Assembly (NCBI GenBank): GCA_937996795.1
Contig: CALKUH010000040.1
Span: 1 to 64,000, forward strand
Length of the DNA: 64,000 nucleotides
Direction: 5' to 3'
DNA from: an uncultured Verrucomicrobiota bacterium
Lineage (GTDB): Bacteria > Verrucomicrobiota > Kiritimatiellia > CAIVKH01
The notes under the pieces were generated by a model, which worked only from the letters and a program-made list of their open reading frames with translations, had not been told where the DNA came from and made no database searches. Below are positions 24,201-30,694 of this stretch, piece after piece; position 1 is the first letter of the stretch, and the number at the start of each line of letters is the position of its first letter. The position numbers were made by a program, and so were the translations under genes.

Positions 24201-27200
24201 GCCCAAGATATAGACGAAGGCATTCGTGTCCCCGCTATCGACACTCGTAATCTCCTGATTAACCGAGAAGGTGTAGGTGCCGGTGTCCACATAAATGATG
24301 TCGTCCGGTTGCAGTGTATGCGTGTCGACCACGGATTTGATGGTCGACTTTGGCGCGCCGGGCGACGTGCCGAGATTCGCGTCATTGCCCGCCGCAGTGG
24401 TGTACACGTCACCCGCCGTGCTGTTGTTGTTCACATAATAAACGAACGGCCCGTTGCGGAACACAATGTTGGTCGTGGTCGCGCTCAACACATTCGTATC
24501 CGCCTCATACACCACGCGCCAACGGGCGAACCGCGAGGAGAGGAAGTTGGTGTTGGCCCACGTGTAGAACCCGTTCGTCACGGCCAGGTTCGTCGCGACG
24601 TTCAACCAGGTTCCGCCGGAGTCGGTGGACAACTCAATGCGCACCGTCGCGCCCGTGGGTAATCCTCCCGCGTTCCAATAAATCGTGTCACCCGGGACAT
24701 TAAGAACGCCGCCATCCGCATAGGTTAACGCGGCGAGCCACGCGTTGGTGCGAGACCGGCTCGCCTCGGCCGTATTGCCGAACGCGCCGGCATTGATGCG
24801 CCCGCCATTCGGGGCGGTTTCGTTTGTAAAGACGGCAGCGGGATTGCCGTGGTCCACCGCGCGCGACGTTACCGTGTCGTTGGTGAACGCGGATCCAGTC
24901 CAACGACCCGATTCCGACTGCAAACGAAAATCATAGGCCGCCACATTGGCGAACTGCGGATTGTCCACCGTGCTGCGCCAGTCGCGATTGAATGCCTTCT
25001 GGTAATCGGACAGGTTGGCATACGTGGAAACACCCGCGCGCGCAATGACAGAGCCCGACTCGTTTTGATAAATGTTGTAATCCGGCGCTCCCAAAAGCAC
25101 GGTTCCCGCAAGCGTCTCAAACGCCGCACCGCTCACGGAAGCCACGCGGATAATATTATTTTCAAAGCTAAACGAGGTGCCTGAACTGGAGAAAATTCCG
25201 CGTGACCCGTAGATCGTATTATTCAAGATCGAAATATTCGTCGCGCCGACCGTCAACGCGCGCAGTGAATTGTTGGCCACGACGCAATTGCGAAGCACGC
25301 CGTTGTGACTGCTGAGGCCAAAATCTACGCCATGTGTGAAATTCTGCCGCAACACGCAACGCTCGATCGCCACCCCCTCGCTCTGCGTGAGCCCTATACC
25401 CGCTGATCCGTTCCGCACGTCCAGATGCTGGAACATCACGTGCGGCGCGCTCGACAAGGCAATGACATTCGCCAGCGTATTGGATCGATCCAGTACCGGA
25501 CCACCCACCGCCCCGTTCGTGGCAGCCCCCACTATGCGTACCGGGTTCCCCGCGGCGCCACGATGCCGGTAATTCATAAAAATCGTGTTGGTCACCACGT
25601 AATAGCCTGCGTCGATGTAAATGGTATCCCCGGCGCTCACGGTATGGTTGGTCAGCACACCCTCCAGCTGCTCCCGCGGAGAATTGGAGGTCGCGATATT
25701 GCCCGGAAGCCCGACTGCGGACGTGAACACATCGCCCGTGGAGGACGCGTCGTTCACGAAAAACGAAAGGTTCGTATTGCGCAGCGAAAAGAATCCCACA
25801 TTCGTGCTCACGATGTTGGTTAGGGCGCCCGCTTCATAGCGGACCCGCCATTTGGCCGCGCCACTCGAAGCAAACAGCGTGGAATTCCAGACGACGGTCT
25901 CATTGGTGGCCGGCACATTGGTCGCGACGAGACTCCAGGTGCTGCCGCCGTCCGCGCTGTACTCCACGCGAACGGTATCGCCATTCGTCACGTTGCCGGC
26001 CACCCAGTACACACGCGCAGTGGGTCCGGAAAGGACGCCGCCATCATTAAAGCTCAAGGCAAGCAGCGTGCGATTGGTTGAACTGCGGCTCGCCTCACTC
26101 GTGTTTCCGTATGCGCCCACATTGACGCGCCCCCCGTTCGGACTGGTCTCGTTCGCAAACGGCGCGAGGCGCGACCCCATGTCAATGAGGGGCGACGTCA
26201 CGCTGTCGTTGCTGAACGTGCCGCTCGACACGATGAAGCGGCCGAACGCGCTGCGCGGATGAAAGTCAACGTTGTCCGGGTCCGCAAACAGCGGATCGAG
26301 CACCGTGCTGCGCCAGTCAATATCATAGGCCGCCTGCCAATCCGACAGCCGGGGCGTCGAGTTGATCGTCGCAGCCAACGTGGTGCCGATGACCGCGTTG
26401 TTGGCCAGGACGTACAAGTTATGGTCCGCCACCACGGTCGCCGTACGCAAATACACCGCGTTTCCAAAGCCCGAAGCCCGCAGGACGCTGTTGGAAACGA
26501 ACAGCAGACTTCCCACGACGTTCTCATACTGGACCGCCTGGTTGCCCCAAAGCACGGACTGGTCGATCACGGCATTCGTACTGGTCTGCACACGAACCTG
26601 GAAACTCGCGTTGTTTACGGCAATAAAGTTCCGCATCAGCGCCCGGTGTGAGTTGGGTGAAACAAAAACACCATGTCGCGAGTTATTGCGTGCGATCACC
26701 CGCTCCATCCGAATGTCGTTGGCCGTGGAAAGCAGGACGCCATCGCGACCACCGCGCAGCGTCAGATGCTGCAGCCAGACATGCGAAACACTCGAAAGCG
26801 ACCAGACATCAGCGCTCGCATTGTTGCGATCCAAAACCGTACCTCCCGCCGCATAATTCGTGCTTCCCAGAAACACCAGCGGATTGGTCGCCGATCCCGA
26901 GGTCGTCACCGACACCGTGTACGTGTTGGTGTACACGCCCGTGTCGATGTACACCGTGTCGCCAGCGCCGAGCGTGTAACTGGCAAAGAGATTCGTGAAG
27001 GTCAATTTGGGCGTCGCGGGCGTCAACCCGTTGTTCGCGTCGCTGCCCACCGCCGTGGTGTATACATCGCCATTCGTGGTCGCATTGTTGATGTAATAAA
27101 CAGCGCCGCTTGCACTTGTGCTGGCGACTGCAATCACCAGCCAAGTGCAAATCAACCGGTTTACCAGCCCAATAATCCAAACGGGTGTAGGCGAGTGCAT

Positions 27201-27233
27201 GAGAGTTTGCCTGTTAACGTACACGGATGACAT
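9291..27233 (-). CDS. Giant secreted protein of 13 beta-helix/Ig-like modules
   Basis: An uninterrupted frame of 5,980 codons. The N-terminus has a signal-peptide-like stretch (residues 20-43, core LICTWLVIAVAS, probable cleavage near SASG/AV). Thirteen modules follow. Each starts with a version of FYVNDSSTTGDVYT, continues through GDTIYVDTG and a GSTNxAAGGT signature into beta-helix coils, reaches DPLFADP and SPLIDAG, then an INIGxYGNT motif, and closes with an Ig/FN3-like domain (EYSxDGGSTW ... LWRVxSE). The final 80 residues end in a FRSYRV tail like those of secreted verrucomicrobial proteins. The beta-helix parts resemble 'choice-of-anchor Q' proteins. No autotransporter barrel, LPXTG or PEP-CTERM was seen. 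An alternative ATG at 27200 gives a shorter signal peptide. The function is unknown; a surface fibre or adhesin is a guess. It ends convergently with the aminotransferase gene. Confidence 0.9.
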   Translation of the reverse strand: MSSVYVNRQTLMHSPTPVWIIGLVNRLICTWLVIAVASTSASGAVYYINNATTNGDVYTTAVGSDANNGLTPATPKLTFTNLFASYTLGAGDTVYIDTGVYTNTYTVSVTTSGSATNPLVFLGSTNYAAGGTVLDRNNASADVWSLSSVSHVWLQHLTLRGGRDGVLLSTANDIRMERVIARNNSRHGVFVSPNSHRALMRNFIAVNNASFQVRVQTSTNAVIDQSVLWGNQAVQYENVVGSLLFVSNSVLRASGFGNAVYLRTATVVADHNLYVLANNAVIGTTLAATINSTPRLSDWQAAYDIDWRSTVLDPLFADPDNVDFHPRSAFGRFIVSSGTFSNDSVTSPLIDMGSRLAPFANETSPNGGRVNVGAYGNTSEASRSSTNRTLLALSFNDGGVLSGPTARVYWVAGNVTNGDTVRVEYSADGGSTWSLVATNVPATNETVVWNSTLFASSGAAKWRVRYEAGALTNIVSTNVGFFSLRNTNLSFFVNDASSTGDVFTSAVGLPGNIATSNSPREQLEGVLTNHTVSAGDTIYIDAGYYVVTNTIFMNYRHRGAAGNPVRIVGAATNGAVGGPVLDRSNTLANVIALSSAPHVMFQHLDVRNGSAGIGLTQSEGVAIERCVLRQNFTHGVDFGLSSHNGVLRNCVVANNSLRALTVGATNISILNNTIYGSRGIFSSSGTSFSFENNIIRVASVSGAAFETLAGTVLLGAPDYNIYQNESGSVIARAGVSTYANLSDYQKAFNRDWRSTVDNPQFANVAAYDFRLQSESGRWTGSAFTNDTVTSRAVDHGNPAAVFTNETAPNGGRINAGAFGNTAEASRSRTNAWLAALTYADGGVLNVPGDTIYWNAGGLPTGATVRIELSTDSGGTWLNVATNLAVTNGFYTWANTNFLSSRFARWRVVYEADTNVLSATTTNIVFRNGPFVYYVNNNSTAGDVYTTAAGNDANLGTSPGAPKSTIKSVVDTHTLQPDDIIYVDTGTYTFSVNQEITSVDSGDTNAFVYILGSTNEAAGGTVFTRGSTFGSTYGLHLNGASYYVVRDISFLNNNTGIRVDNALGVRLERIRARSNSGAGIHVRGSAGVSAVNSVSWSNGLHGVWLEVSGQLTLNHVVSWRNGQNALRVDAGIASLSNSVLVANGVLAAAYYSPSITNIRANYNNIYSEDGALVALTADNLWFDSLAGWTAASGQDVLSLSVDPLFANPSSGDFHLKTEATLGRFVPGVGFVVDSETSRLIDAGAPSSPFSLEPAPNGNRVNIGMYGHTTEASKSPTNQVLHAASLRQGGAVSGTTTLHWVSYNLPSSHLVRVTYSRDGGSTWATVATGLAAGAEAVAWNTTAVSNSPAGLWRVESESNPAVADQTAVFFSIRNGPLSVYLNDGSTSGDVYTAAPGAGTNWVATPAQPLNTLSAALAQFNLEPGDTLYIDTGAYSSSGLSIGRKHAGVSNASVVVVGSTNLLSGGTVLSGPGLSSSATALSLANTRFVALSNLTIRNARTGLLVDRSEGVALTFLSALANSNGVVLRSSSNIVVSRSVLSHNPGIGFSNGGSSSTNRLEHSVILSNGLSGVDHSSGRLDVRSSVLAAYGLNSLVYNVQSNALLAANFNNVLTYDNASVARFGFSVSKALNRWQQLATNDLQSLSHEPLFANPSAGDYHPLSPAGRFDPALGTFVTTDVLVSPLIDAANPASDFSQESAPNGGRKNIGLYGNHPEASRSPTNARLFALTLNDGGSTRDTNTLYWLASGVATGHMVAIDYSHDGGVTWTNVVTNLSAAAGSYVWNTLPFTSTALGYWRIRSETEPGVLATNQRAFSLNNQPLAYYVNDTSTVGDVYTFAPGLAANDGLTEFSPVDSIQTILTRYDLQPGDRILIDTGFYPLTNAITLDNSRYVGSVTNSLRIIGSTNWAAGGTRISRNNSGSAFSFTRLNGVVLSHLAISNAQIGVRLVSSTNMVLEWLDIKGGGTGVELIGGDQTTLRNLIIREATTNALANLQSTGTVWQSGVLWSNATAITLGIPIPELVGGPANQVTVSNTVVMASGPNATVYRIASGTLRADYNNIVVTNGALVARVSGGFYTRLYDSVAHWRQETGEDFFSLSHDPLFADAPNGNFFLRSEAGRYDPDISAFVLDSETSPLIDAGAPTAAFSNEPAANGGRINIGRHGNSIFASKTPTNPALTIISLNDGGRVSGTSIVHWVSRGAATNQLMRMDLSVNGGSTYFTIATNLSGGSNSFAWNTMLLTNTTRAVLLFINTSVTSVMDRTDGLFSIRNGPITFFVNDSATNGDMYATGPGLATNTGLSAAAPMPQLSDVLNTWDVEPGDTIYIDTGVYTSLTEITLTQLDAGSPTGSTAVTFAGSTNRSAGGTVLVGGPTNTLFRLFDVSHVNLRDLTLRGAARPLLLRRSEHVRLDRMDIVGGETGVEHDGSRFIDWVNSSVREASRHGLRFSGASNVTWNAGVLWSNAVAVMFSSSTNYIGISVAQANHVALSNTLMAVFGSNAVVYDARAAHRLNADHNALYRVGGAALATTVNTNSPVPFLYSSLDRWAAVAGNDSFSLTQLDPLLADAATGDYHPLSSAGRYNPGIGTFTNDAVNSPLLDAGAPTSVFTNETAPNGGRINIGRHGNTSEASRSPTNSRLQLVLFSDGGVASGSTQLVTWVAAGAATGHTVRLEVSVDGGLSWTNVATNLSAASGSHVWNTTNHPSTPAALLRLTSEQEPAVVSVGADYFAIRNAPLVFYVNDSSLTGDVYTASAGQVTNLGVTGLAPIDSLQNLLARWNLAAGDTVYVDTGVYTNDTDIYFDQQDSGGFSNALKVVILGSTNRASGGTLIQRTSGNGIHVSGAGGLIFRNLRITGAATGVRLSNTEGMEFERIEVNSNAVAFNVDSSANVLLDRCIARNSSSLAVSLTGVSDVRWLNGVIWSVPAGIQLSSAQRVTVSNSVFGLFVTNANAYTLTGNPLQFASDYNNFHLLNGARIASQLATPVTRYRSLTDWVRLVGQDANSLSHDPLFADPEAGDFHLQSTAGRYVVSNGLFVIDATNSPLLDAGNPADAFTSETAPNGRRRNIGLHGNTAQASRTPTNASLTAVSVNDGGRVEGLKDLVWVARGAATGHTVRLEYSSDAGSTWAVIVSNLSASANRFSWDTRSFVSSVRGLWRITSEQEPAVSDVVDRLFALRNTGLAFYVNDGSSLGDVYTTAIGNATNLGVLASAPNNAVANIINLWDIEPGDTIYVDTGNYLLTSPIVLGPDQAWNDVTNLAALASGISTNRVLLQGSTNEAAGGSFLSIFGALDLIQVADAPGIAIRHLTLNGGSAGIRITSSPYTQVEWVRRQGGVLGFALFASDSCTFRHNVVRQTSTRGLEVLNSLSTVWQHGIAWSNPVAFYQDGGVLGLSSLLVENSIMGAFGSNAVVHFKVSGSYVADYNNLYLVNGAFAAAIRRAGSIVTTRFETISFWYNETGQDHHSLSVDPQFANMGAGDYHLKTTAPSGRYDAINGVWTNDVTFSRLIDAGRPSSALGSEPAPNGQRVNIGLYGGTPEASRTPTNGWLSVLYPNDASSIRGTIELTWHAGGSATGHLLQIDWSPVGDLQWTNIAMNVPASQESYTWNTLDYGKAACGQWRVVSLSNTSIYDNSRGCGTMRDNSGSIPYFVNDASTNGDVYCTSPGSVINSGLLPSVPMRSIQDVINAYKLEPVDIIYVDTGNYPLTDSIRIGDLDSGQGTNRITIRGSTNVVAGGTVLNRQVPGFAGSSALLLQSASGLNIEHITFREGESGVSLLNSEDITFRDVRAINNGRQGFSLSASEGIELLRSVVAKNGTVTNGAGIVLADNSAIALMNSILWDNFDGFSVDSSRLAATNSALGASYPNGRIYSFEIGASPSVVQADFNNYYVQSGALLAQQAQLTGGDIYFQYVQDWVAQTSNDVHTLSHNPLFVDSTNLVFYLMSGSGRLTELGALTNDTIFSPMIDAGDPASVWTNEPAPNGSRVNIGAYGGTPQASRSPTNPWLLVISYNDGGVVKGTVNLRWTSGGFTNGSRVRVEYSRNDGAEWFVLSSNLLTSAAAYTWDASSELPTSRGRWRVVSEANNLLLDETDENFAVKNNTLTIFVNDLNSTGDVYTTSLGSNDNDGLSEAAPLLHPEVAFTRYPLGPGDLIYVDSGDYVITNSLRLDQFSRGESGLPIRVYGSTNAVAPSAIQVAGSDAGLTIVDTRDIEVSHLRFIGGSNVVQVIRSERTTLSDLMVSQGAVGYVYQNSQQAVLQRSAAWSNSQWGVSASVSGLDARNLILYGNTRGAIDISQTSLGLVNSILHAVAPTGVIYQINQSSLGTLDYNLFWLATNQPFARSVEFSFVVNSLSEWQNFSKVDYRSVRVEPGFRDAAVGDFGLLSTQGRFATNGLLEVDTTNSWAIDAGRPADAFDRETVPNGLRVNAGIHGNTELASLSSTNSADRRFLAGSLNDGGLASGLVPLYWLSTAFSPTSTVRIEYSINDRVTWNVATSSYPITEAPFMWETALISSSPLAWWRIVSEEDTNLTDEAGPFTLRNGPITYYVNDTGTVGDIYTVMPGSPTNNALSPNTPQTSIRTVLDRYDLEGGDIIYVDTGVYSLPEVISLTALDSGVSTARVSIIGADRYYSGGSVLQPDTGNTGAVAIVFSGGRHYLLDSLVFTGFANPVSFLQQSQQNIISNSLMRDGSGIGISFNNSVDNYVRRTVITRMGVAGVESAVSLLNFIEHSVIWSNASNAVIVGNGTLSVSNSILGVSSAGSVISLKTNGLVVGDYNGYSMNPAATFAFSGSEVYDRVPQWSQDTFQDFNSLHVEPFFADASNDNYFLQSAEGRFDPVSQTFVTTDTNTSWLIDAGPPPWDYGQEPTPNGTRINIGLQANTTQASKSRTNAYLKAITATGGGRLEGLVLLTWNFNNLPEEELVVLDYSYDNGATWTNIGTNVASARSHFWQSDQKHPGNIERFPSSPIARWRISLVSDTNVFDVTENYFSLRNQLFVFYLNDTNTAGDVYTCGPGDDNNLGIFPCEPKLTLESLLSTLDVEGDDIILIDTGIYPLGTSTVVHLTNADQGREGVPVVIRGSTNAAAGGSTFDRPVSGSASTLLALEGRHVLLEHLRFSRGNLSSAGFATLRDLVVTNGSMLLSGPEILAERNQIIRGTLSISSADSTAREFIIREGTATITGTNITFANNLVFGTNTQTALTLDGDGVVVERSTFATAGSAIHKTGSGSAFIRNNIIKASGVDRFCLDAQSGAIESDYNNFWAVNDAWVGGYRNGNWEKLLYWQRESGQDLNSIAANPRFANEAAGDFRLQSVVGRWTGTNWVQDAQHSPSIDAGSPLSAFELEPLPNGVRVNQGYDGNTARASLSQTNPWLIAVTMNDGGVLRGTNYLVWRYGSMTNGALVRLEYSPNNGSSWNTIASGLPVVQSNYYWDSTAFTSSLQALWRVVLESNTNVSDATDTTFQLRNTPLLFYVNDTSTTGDVFTTAVGNDSNSGTTPSAPKRTLQALLAAYDTEGGDVVYMDTGAYPISTLNRVNWSRGGDAEAGFVTIRGSTNLVAGGTVLTRNVPFPGSHVIEVPAPYVRLRDLTLQGGDYGIYSSSNRFVEVEGIFARSNEMGAVFNTTFNVLMRNLRVWNNRLGGIEIVNGRTTTLENATFVANSNYSYRLFGTAADVIQSSIFYQSYSNTVAFSGPATSFDNAFIDYNVYYFPEPTSHIFGAYNDLLQWQLDKKKDYRSAITNPLLHDVSSGDFHLRSIHGRYSGGIFVNDAESSWAIDRGNPASAFSNEPSFNGARINIGAFGGTPFASKSPTNRILETRTLNDPITIDDNSPTNIFPLIWGAINVPTGLIVNVQFSGDGGASWFNLQTNLSAYHEFVLWQASPFYNTKQGLWRVIGQDGSIVYADTNNAVLDVSFGDFRISNMFISSNRMNTFVWRGFWNEEYQVQQTDNGLLWSNSVSGVGPNRIANFMSTNGGDFTFEDVTSTNVRFRSYRVIWEQ
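9545..27115 (-). repeat. Array of 13 tandem protein-coding modules, about 1.32-1.41 kb each
   Basis: The recurring motif (F/Y)(Y/F)(V/L)N(D/N) at the head of each module lies near these positions, listed from N- to C-terminus: 27100, 25765, 24440, 23105, 21775, 20420, 19040, 17710, 16317, 14955, 13635, 12280 and 10865. Spacing is 1,320 to 1,410 bases, or 440 to 470 residues. The units are recognisable at protein level throughout, but I found no long identical nucleotide tracts between them, so the duplications look old and coding-selected rather than recent. The unit is far too long and protein-coding to be a satellite or CRISPR. Confidence 0.88.
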
Positions 27234-27282
27234 ATGAAGTAAAGGGAATACGCCATCGCGCTACCATCTGAGGCTAAGTGGG

Positions 27283-28464
27283 TTACGACGGGATCCCGGA
27301 TGCCTCACCCGTCTGCTCGGCGGAGCGTTTCCACGTCACGCGATACCGCCCTCGCACGGCATCACCCAAGGCCAGAACGGTGGTCAGGTTCAGCGCAGTG
27401 AATAACATCGGCGCACTTAAGACGCCGGACAACGGACGCCCGGCGAGTTCACACAGCCAGCCGACCAGCGCGAAGGTATAAAACGCGCCCTGCGCAATGA
27501 GCATCGTTGAATAAATCTGTTTTTCCAACAGCCACCAGGGTGCGATCGCAAGCACTGCCAGCGCCACAGGCGAGGCCAAGCGAAGCACTTTATGGAAAAA
27601 GAAAGCGGCCCATGCCGGGTTGCGAAAAGGGTTCAGCCAGTCGGGATAGAGATGACACAACTGAGCCACGCCGGCGATGGTGCGCCGCTTGCGGATGGAT
27701 TCCTGCCGCGCGTCGCGCGAAGGCGCATCGAACACATGCGCGCCCTCTTCGAAGATGCATCGTCCTCCTGCCATGATCGCCTGCATGGGAATCGCGACAT
27801 CGTCCAACAACGTGTGCAGAGGGATCGGACGAAGGAGCGCGCGGCGGATCGCGTATAGAGCTCCAGTGGCGCCGGGCACCGAGCCGACCCGTCCCTCGTT
27901 GTTCCGGATCCACTTCTCGTAGCGCCAATAAACCCCCATGCCCTGGCCGGTCACAGACGCGGCCCCCTCAGCCTCGAACACCAACTCGCCCGAAACCACC
28001 CCCACCGAAAGGTCGTGAAAACATGACAGCAGGCGCTCGACCGCATCGGGCGCCAGGCGTTGTCGCGCATCGGCCATGACCACGATGTCCGCTTCCGATC
28101 GCGGCATCAAGTCGTTCAAAACCGCGGGCTTGCCGCGCCGCTCCGGGAACGGGATCACACGCACCCGCGGATGCACGGCCCACCCGGCCAGCACGGCCGG
28201 AACCGCCGCCGCTCCGTCCAACCCCACGAAAATCGTGCCGAGCTGCGATGCCGTGGTCTGGCGCATCACGCTGTCCAGCTTGGCGGCCAGTTTGGCCTCC
28301 TCGCCATGGCACGCGATCAACACATCAAAGCGACCGGCGAAAGGCCCTTTTTTCACCAGACGCGCCGCCCAGCGCGCGCGCAGCGCCACGCCCACGGGAT
28401 AACCGACGTAAATCTGCGCCACCACACATGCCGCGAACCAGAATCCTATTTCGGCGGCCGTCAT
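27283..28464 (-). CDS. Membrane-anchored family 2 glycosyltransferase
   Basis: A 393-residue GT2 enzyme of the kind with an N-terminal membrane helix (residues 1-20), a cytosolic catalytic domain and three or four C-terminal membrane segments (from about residue 295). FDVLIACHGEEAKL starts the GT-A fold, MADARQRL is the metal-binding position, VPGATGALYAIRR the acceptor region, and SIRKRRT replaces the QxxRW motif of processive enzymes. The order resembles polysaccharide synthases such as PgaC, but processivity cannot be told from sequence. It begins the run of carbohydrate genes downstream of the giant gene's start and lies 15 bases after the next glycosyltransferase. Confidence 0.86.
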   Translation of the reverse strand: MTAAEIGFWFAACVVAQIYVGYPVGVALRARWAARLVKKGPFAGRFDVLIACHGEEAKLAAKLDSVMRQTTASQLGTIFVGLDGAAAVPAVLAGWAVHPRVRVIPFPERRGKPAVLNDLMPRSEADIVVMADARQRLAPDAVERLLSCFHDLSVGVVSGELVFEAEGAASVTGQGMGVYWRYEKWIRNNEGRVGSVPGATGALYAIRRALLRPIPLHTLLDDVAIPMQAIMAGGRCIFEEGAHVFDAPSRDARQESIRKRRTIAGVAQLCHLYPDWLNPFRNPAWAAFFFHKVLRLASPVALAVLAIAPWWLLEKQIYSTMLIAQGAFYTFALVGWLCELAGRPLSGVLSAPMLFTALNLTTVLALGDAVRGRYRVTWKRSAEQTGEASGIPS

Positions 28465-28479
28465 GGCGGGTTGGACGTC

Positions 28480-29199
28480 CTATTCCAGCGGATTGGTCCG
28501 CCCGTGCCGGAGGATCTTCAACCCCTTGGTGAAGGCGCGCACGATAAACGGCGGCTCCTGCACGAACTTCTCCACCAGCACGCAGTTGAGGTAGTGGAAG
28601 TCATATTTAGCGCTGATGCGCAGCCACAACTCGTAGTCATCGAAATAGTACGCGGGGTCCCACCCGCCCACCTCGTCGATGACGGAGCGCTTGTGGATGA
28701 CGCAATCCGTGTCGATGAAGTTGTAGCGCTTGAGCTTTTCGCGCGAATAGCCGTGCAGCCAGCGCTGGAACGGATTGCCCCACACGCGGCGACCGGTCCG
28801 CTTGTCGCGGTACATGCAGCGGCAATACAGGAGCGCGGCCTCCGGATGCTCCGCGAGATAGCCCATCATCGTGCTCAGGTAATTCGGGCGGTAGATGTCG
28901 TCGTCATCCAGATAGGCGATGTAGGGCGCCTTCGCCATCTTGAAGATCGCGTGATTCTTGGCGATCGCGCCGTGCGCGCGCGGGGGCGATTTAACGGGCA
29001 GGTTGTAGAATTCCAAGCGCGGGTCGTTATAGGAGGCGATGGTGCCCGCCGTATCGTCCGGCGTGCAATCGCCAACCACGCACATCTGCCAGTTCGTGAA
29101 ATCCTGCCGCACCACCGACTCGATCGCCGCGCGAATGACCTGCGCGCGGTTGTAGGTGCTGGTCACGATGCTGACGGCTGGGGTGGGCATGGCACTCAT
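28480..29199 (-). CDS. Family 2 glycosyltransferase
   Basis: A compact soluble GT2 of 239 residues. VSIVTSTYNRAQVIRAAIES begins the fold, and AYLDDDDIYRPNYL carries the DxD metal site near residue 90. VIDEVGGWDPAYYFDDYELW is the acceptor-side ED-type motif. No membrane segment is seen, so it should work in the cytosol on a carrier-linked glycan. The acceptor and sugar cannot be assigned. The ATG at 29199 was chosen; a second ATG three codons later is equally possible. It follows a GT-C-like gene after 33 bases and precedes another GT2 after 15 bases, all on the same strand. Confidence 0.88.
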   Translation of the reverse strand: MSAMPTPAVSIVTSTYNRAQVIRAAIESVVRQDFTNWQMCVVGDCTPDDTAGTIASYNDPRLEFYNLPVKSPPRAHGAIAKNHAIFKMAKAPYIAYLDDDDIYRPNYLSTMMGYLAEHPEAALLYCRCMYRDKRTGRRVWGNPFQRWLHGYSREKLKRYNFIDTDCVIHKRSVIDEVGGWDPAYYFDDYELWLRISAKYDFHYLNCVLVEKFVQEPPFIVRAFTKGLKILRHGRTNPLE

Positions 29200-29232
29200 G
29201 GGCGGCGACGATACGCGAGCGGGCGCGCGGCA

Positions 29233-30690
29233 TCAACGCTGAAGCGGGCGCCGTTCCCACAGCGTCCACCGCTCGGTCCCATCCCGCTCATGCAGGATTC
29301 CGACGTGCTGATAAGACCGCTCGGCCATCCGATGATGATGATCGCGCACCCAATCCGGTTTGTAGCGCGAGTCGTGGACCAAGACGAGGTCCGGCGACAC
29401 AGACGTGCGCACGGGCTGATAGAACGAGGTCTCCGCGAGAGGTCCCGTCAGCAGCAGCGCATCCGCATCCGGAAGAATCATCAACCGCTTGGACGCGTCG
29501 CCATACCGGGCCTGGAGTTGCTGGTGCAGGACCGCCTGATCCTCCGGGCGGAAATAGGGAACCTCCCCCTCCACCCGCATGCCCCACCCCCACGTCAGGT
29601 CGTTCGGATAATTGCGCGGGCCCTCCAACCATCCGTGTCGATAGGAAAACAGGAGCAGCGGCACACAGGCCATCGCGGCCACGGCCGACGGGATCGTGGC
29701 GCGGATCCACTGCGGCCAGGCGCCAAGCAAGCGGCCCACCCCCTGGGCCAGCAAGGCGCTTCCCATCACCCCCAGCAGGCCGAGGCCCCACGCTTTATAG
29801 ACTTCGTACCACATCTGCGTCCGGATGGCGGGAATCAGCACCAGACCCAGCACGACCACTGCCGGCAGGAAAAGCGCGCGCCGGGCCAAGAGGCTCCACA
29901 CGACAAGCGCCATCGCGGGCACGACCGCCGCGAGCGTCCATGCCGAGGTCACCACGGAACCCGCGGATTGCGTCATGGGCTCTGAATAGGTGGCGTTCAG
30001 GTATTCCATGTAATCCGGCCAATGCCGCAGGATCAGTTGTGCATAGTAAATCCATACCGCTGAAGCGGCCAATACCGCAACGCCCTCCGCGCGCGTCGGC
30101 CAGGTACGTTCGCGCACCAACACCCATAGTGCGGCCACCCCGAACAGCCCCAATCCAATCACCCCGGCGGGGTGCAGCGCCGCGGCCACGGCCGCGAGCG
30201 ACAGCGCTCCCCACAGGCGCCTGCGTTCGCTCAGCACGAGGACGCCGGCAAACAAGGCCAGCATCGCCGCCTCCGGACGAACGATATTGCCCGCCACCAC
30301 GGATGGCGCGGATAGATAGAAACCGGAGAACAACGCCAGACCCCACCACCGTGCCGGAATGCTGAACATCCAGAGCGCGACCAGCGCGAACGCCAGTGCG
30401 CCGCAGGCCCACGACATCAGGCGCACCGTGCGCAGGTCGCCGCCGTGCAGCGGATACGTCAGCCCGAGAAAGGCATCCTGGATCGGATAACAGAAGATCA
30501 CCTTGGTTTCGTTCAGTTCCGGCGCAAGCAGACGTCCGTGCTCCGCGATATTCCGCGCCGGATACAACGACCACGATTCGTCGTTCCACGGAATCGGCAA
30601 CGTCACCCCGGCGCGGTGGTGCACATAGAGGCTCGTGATCAGCACGGCGGCCACCGCGAGACAGAAGAGTACTGCTTTAGCCGTTCTCAT
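29233..30690 (-). CDS. Polytopic GT-C-type glycosyltransferase
   Basis: A 485-residue membrane protein with about ten hydrophobic helices and a C-terminal soluble part of roughly 100 residues. The first extracytoplasmic loop has PWNDESWSLYP, with the acidic pair at residues 37-38 where GT39/GT83-like enzymes keep their catalytic aspartate or glutamate. Enzymes of this fold use polyprenyl-phosphate sugars on the outer face of the membrane. Candidate partners in the window are the two polyprenyl-phosphate glycosyltransferase genes at 35667 and 57621. The call rests on topology and the acidic loop, not on a recognised subfamily. Four bases separate it from the upstream GT2. Confidence 0.7.
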   Translation of the reverse strand: MRTAKAVLFCLAVAAVLITSLYVHHRAGVTLPIPWNDESWSLYPARNIAEHGRLLAPELNETKVIFCYPIQDAFLGLTYPLHGGDLRTVRLMSWACGALAFALVALWMFSIPARWWGLALFSGFYLSAPSVVAGNIVRPEAAMLALFAGVLVLSERRRLWGALSLAAVAAALHPAGVIGLGLFGVAALWVLVRERTWPTRAEGVAVLAASAVWIYYAQLILRHWPDYMEYLNATYSEPMTQSAGSVVTSAWTLAAVVPAMALVVWSLLARRALFLPAVVVLGLVLIPAIRTQMWYEVYKAWGLGLLGVMGSALLAQGVGRLLGAWPQWIRATIPSAVAAMACVPLLLFSYRHGWLEGPRNYPNDLTWGWGMRVEGEVPYFRPEDQAVLHQQLQARYGDASKRLMILPDADALLLTGPLAETSFYQPVRTSVSPDLVLVHDSRYKPDWVRDHHHRMAERSYQHVGILHERDGTERWTLWERRPLQR

Positions 30691-30694
30691 GGCG

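Noticed and set aside
9545..27115. Interpretation of the repeats as CRISPR, transposon or satellite DNA
   Set aside because: The period is about 1.35 kb, the units are diverged at DNA level and one frame stays open throughout, which fits protein modules under selection.
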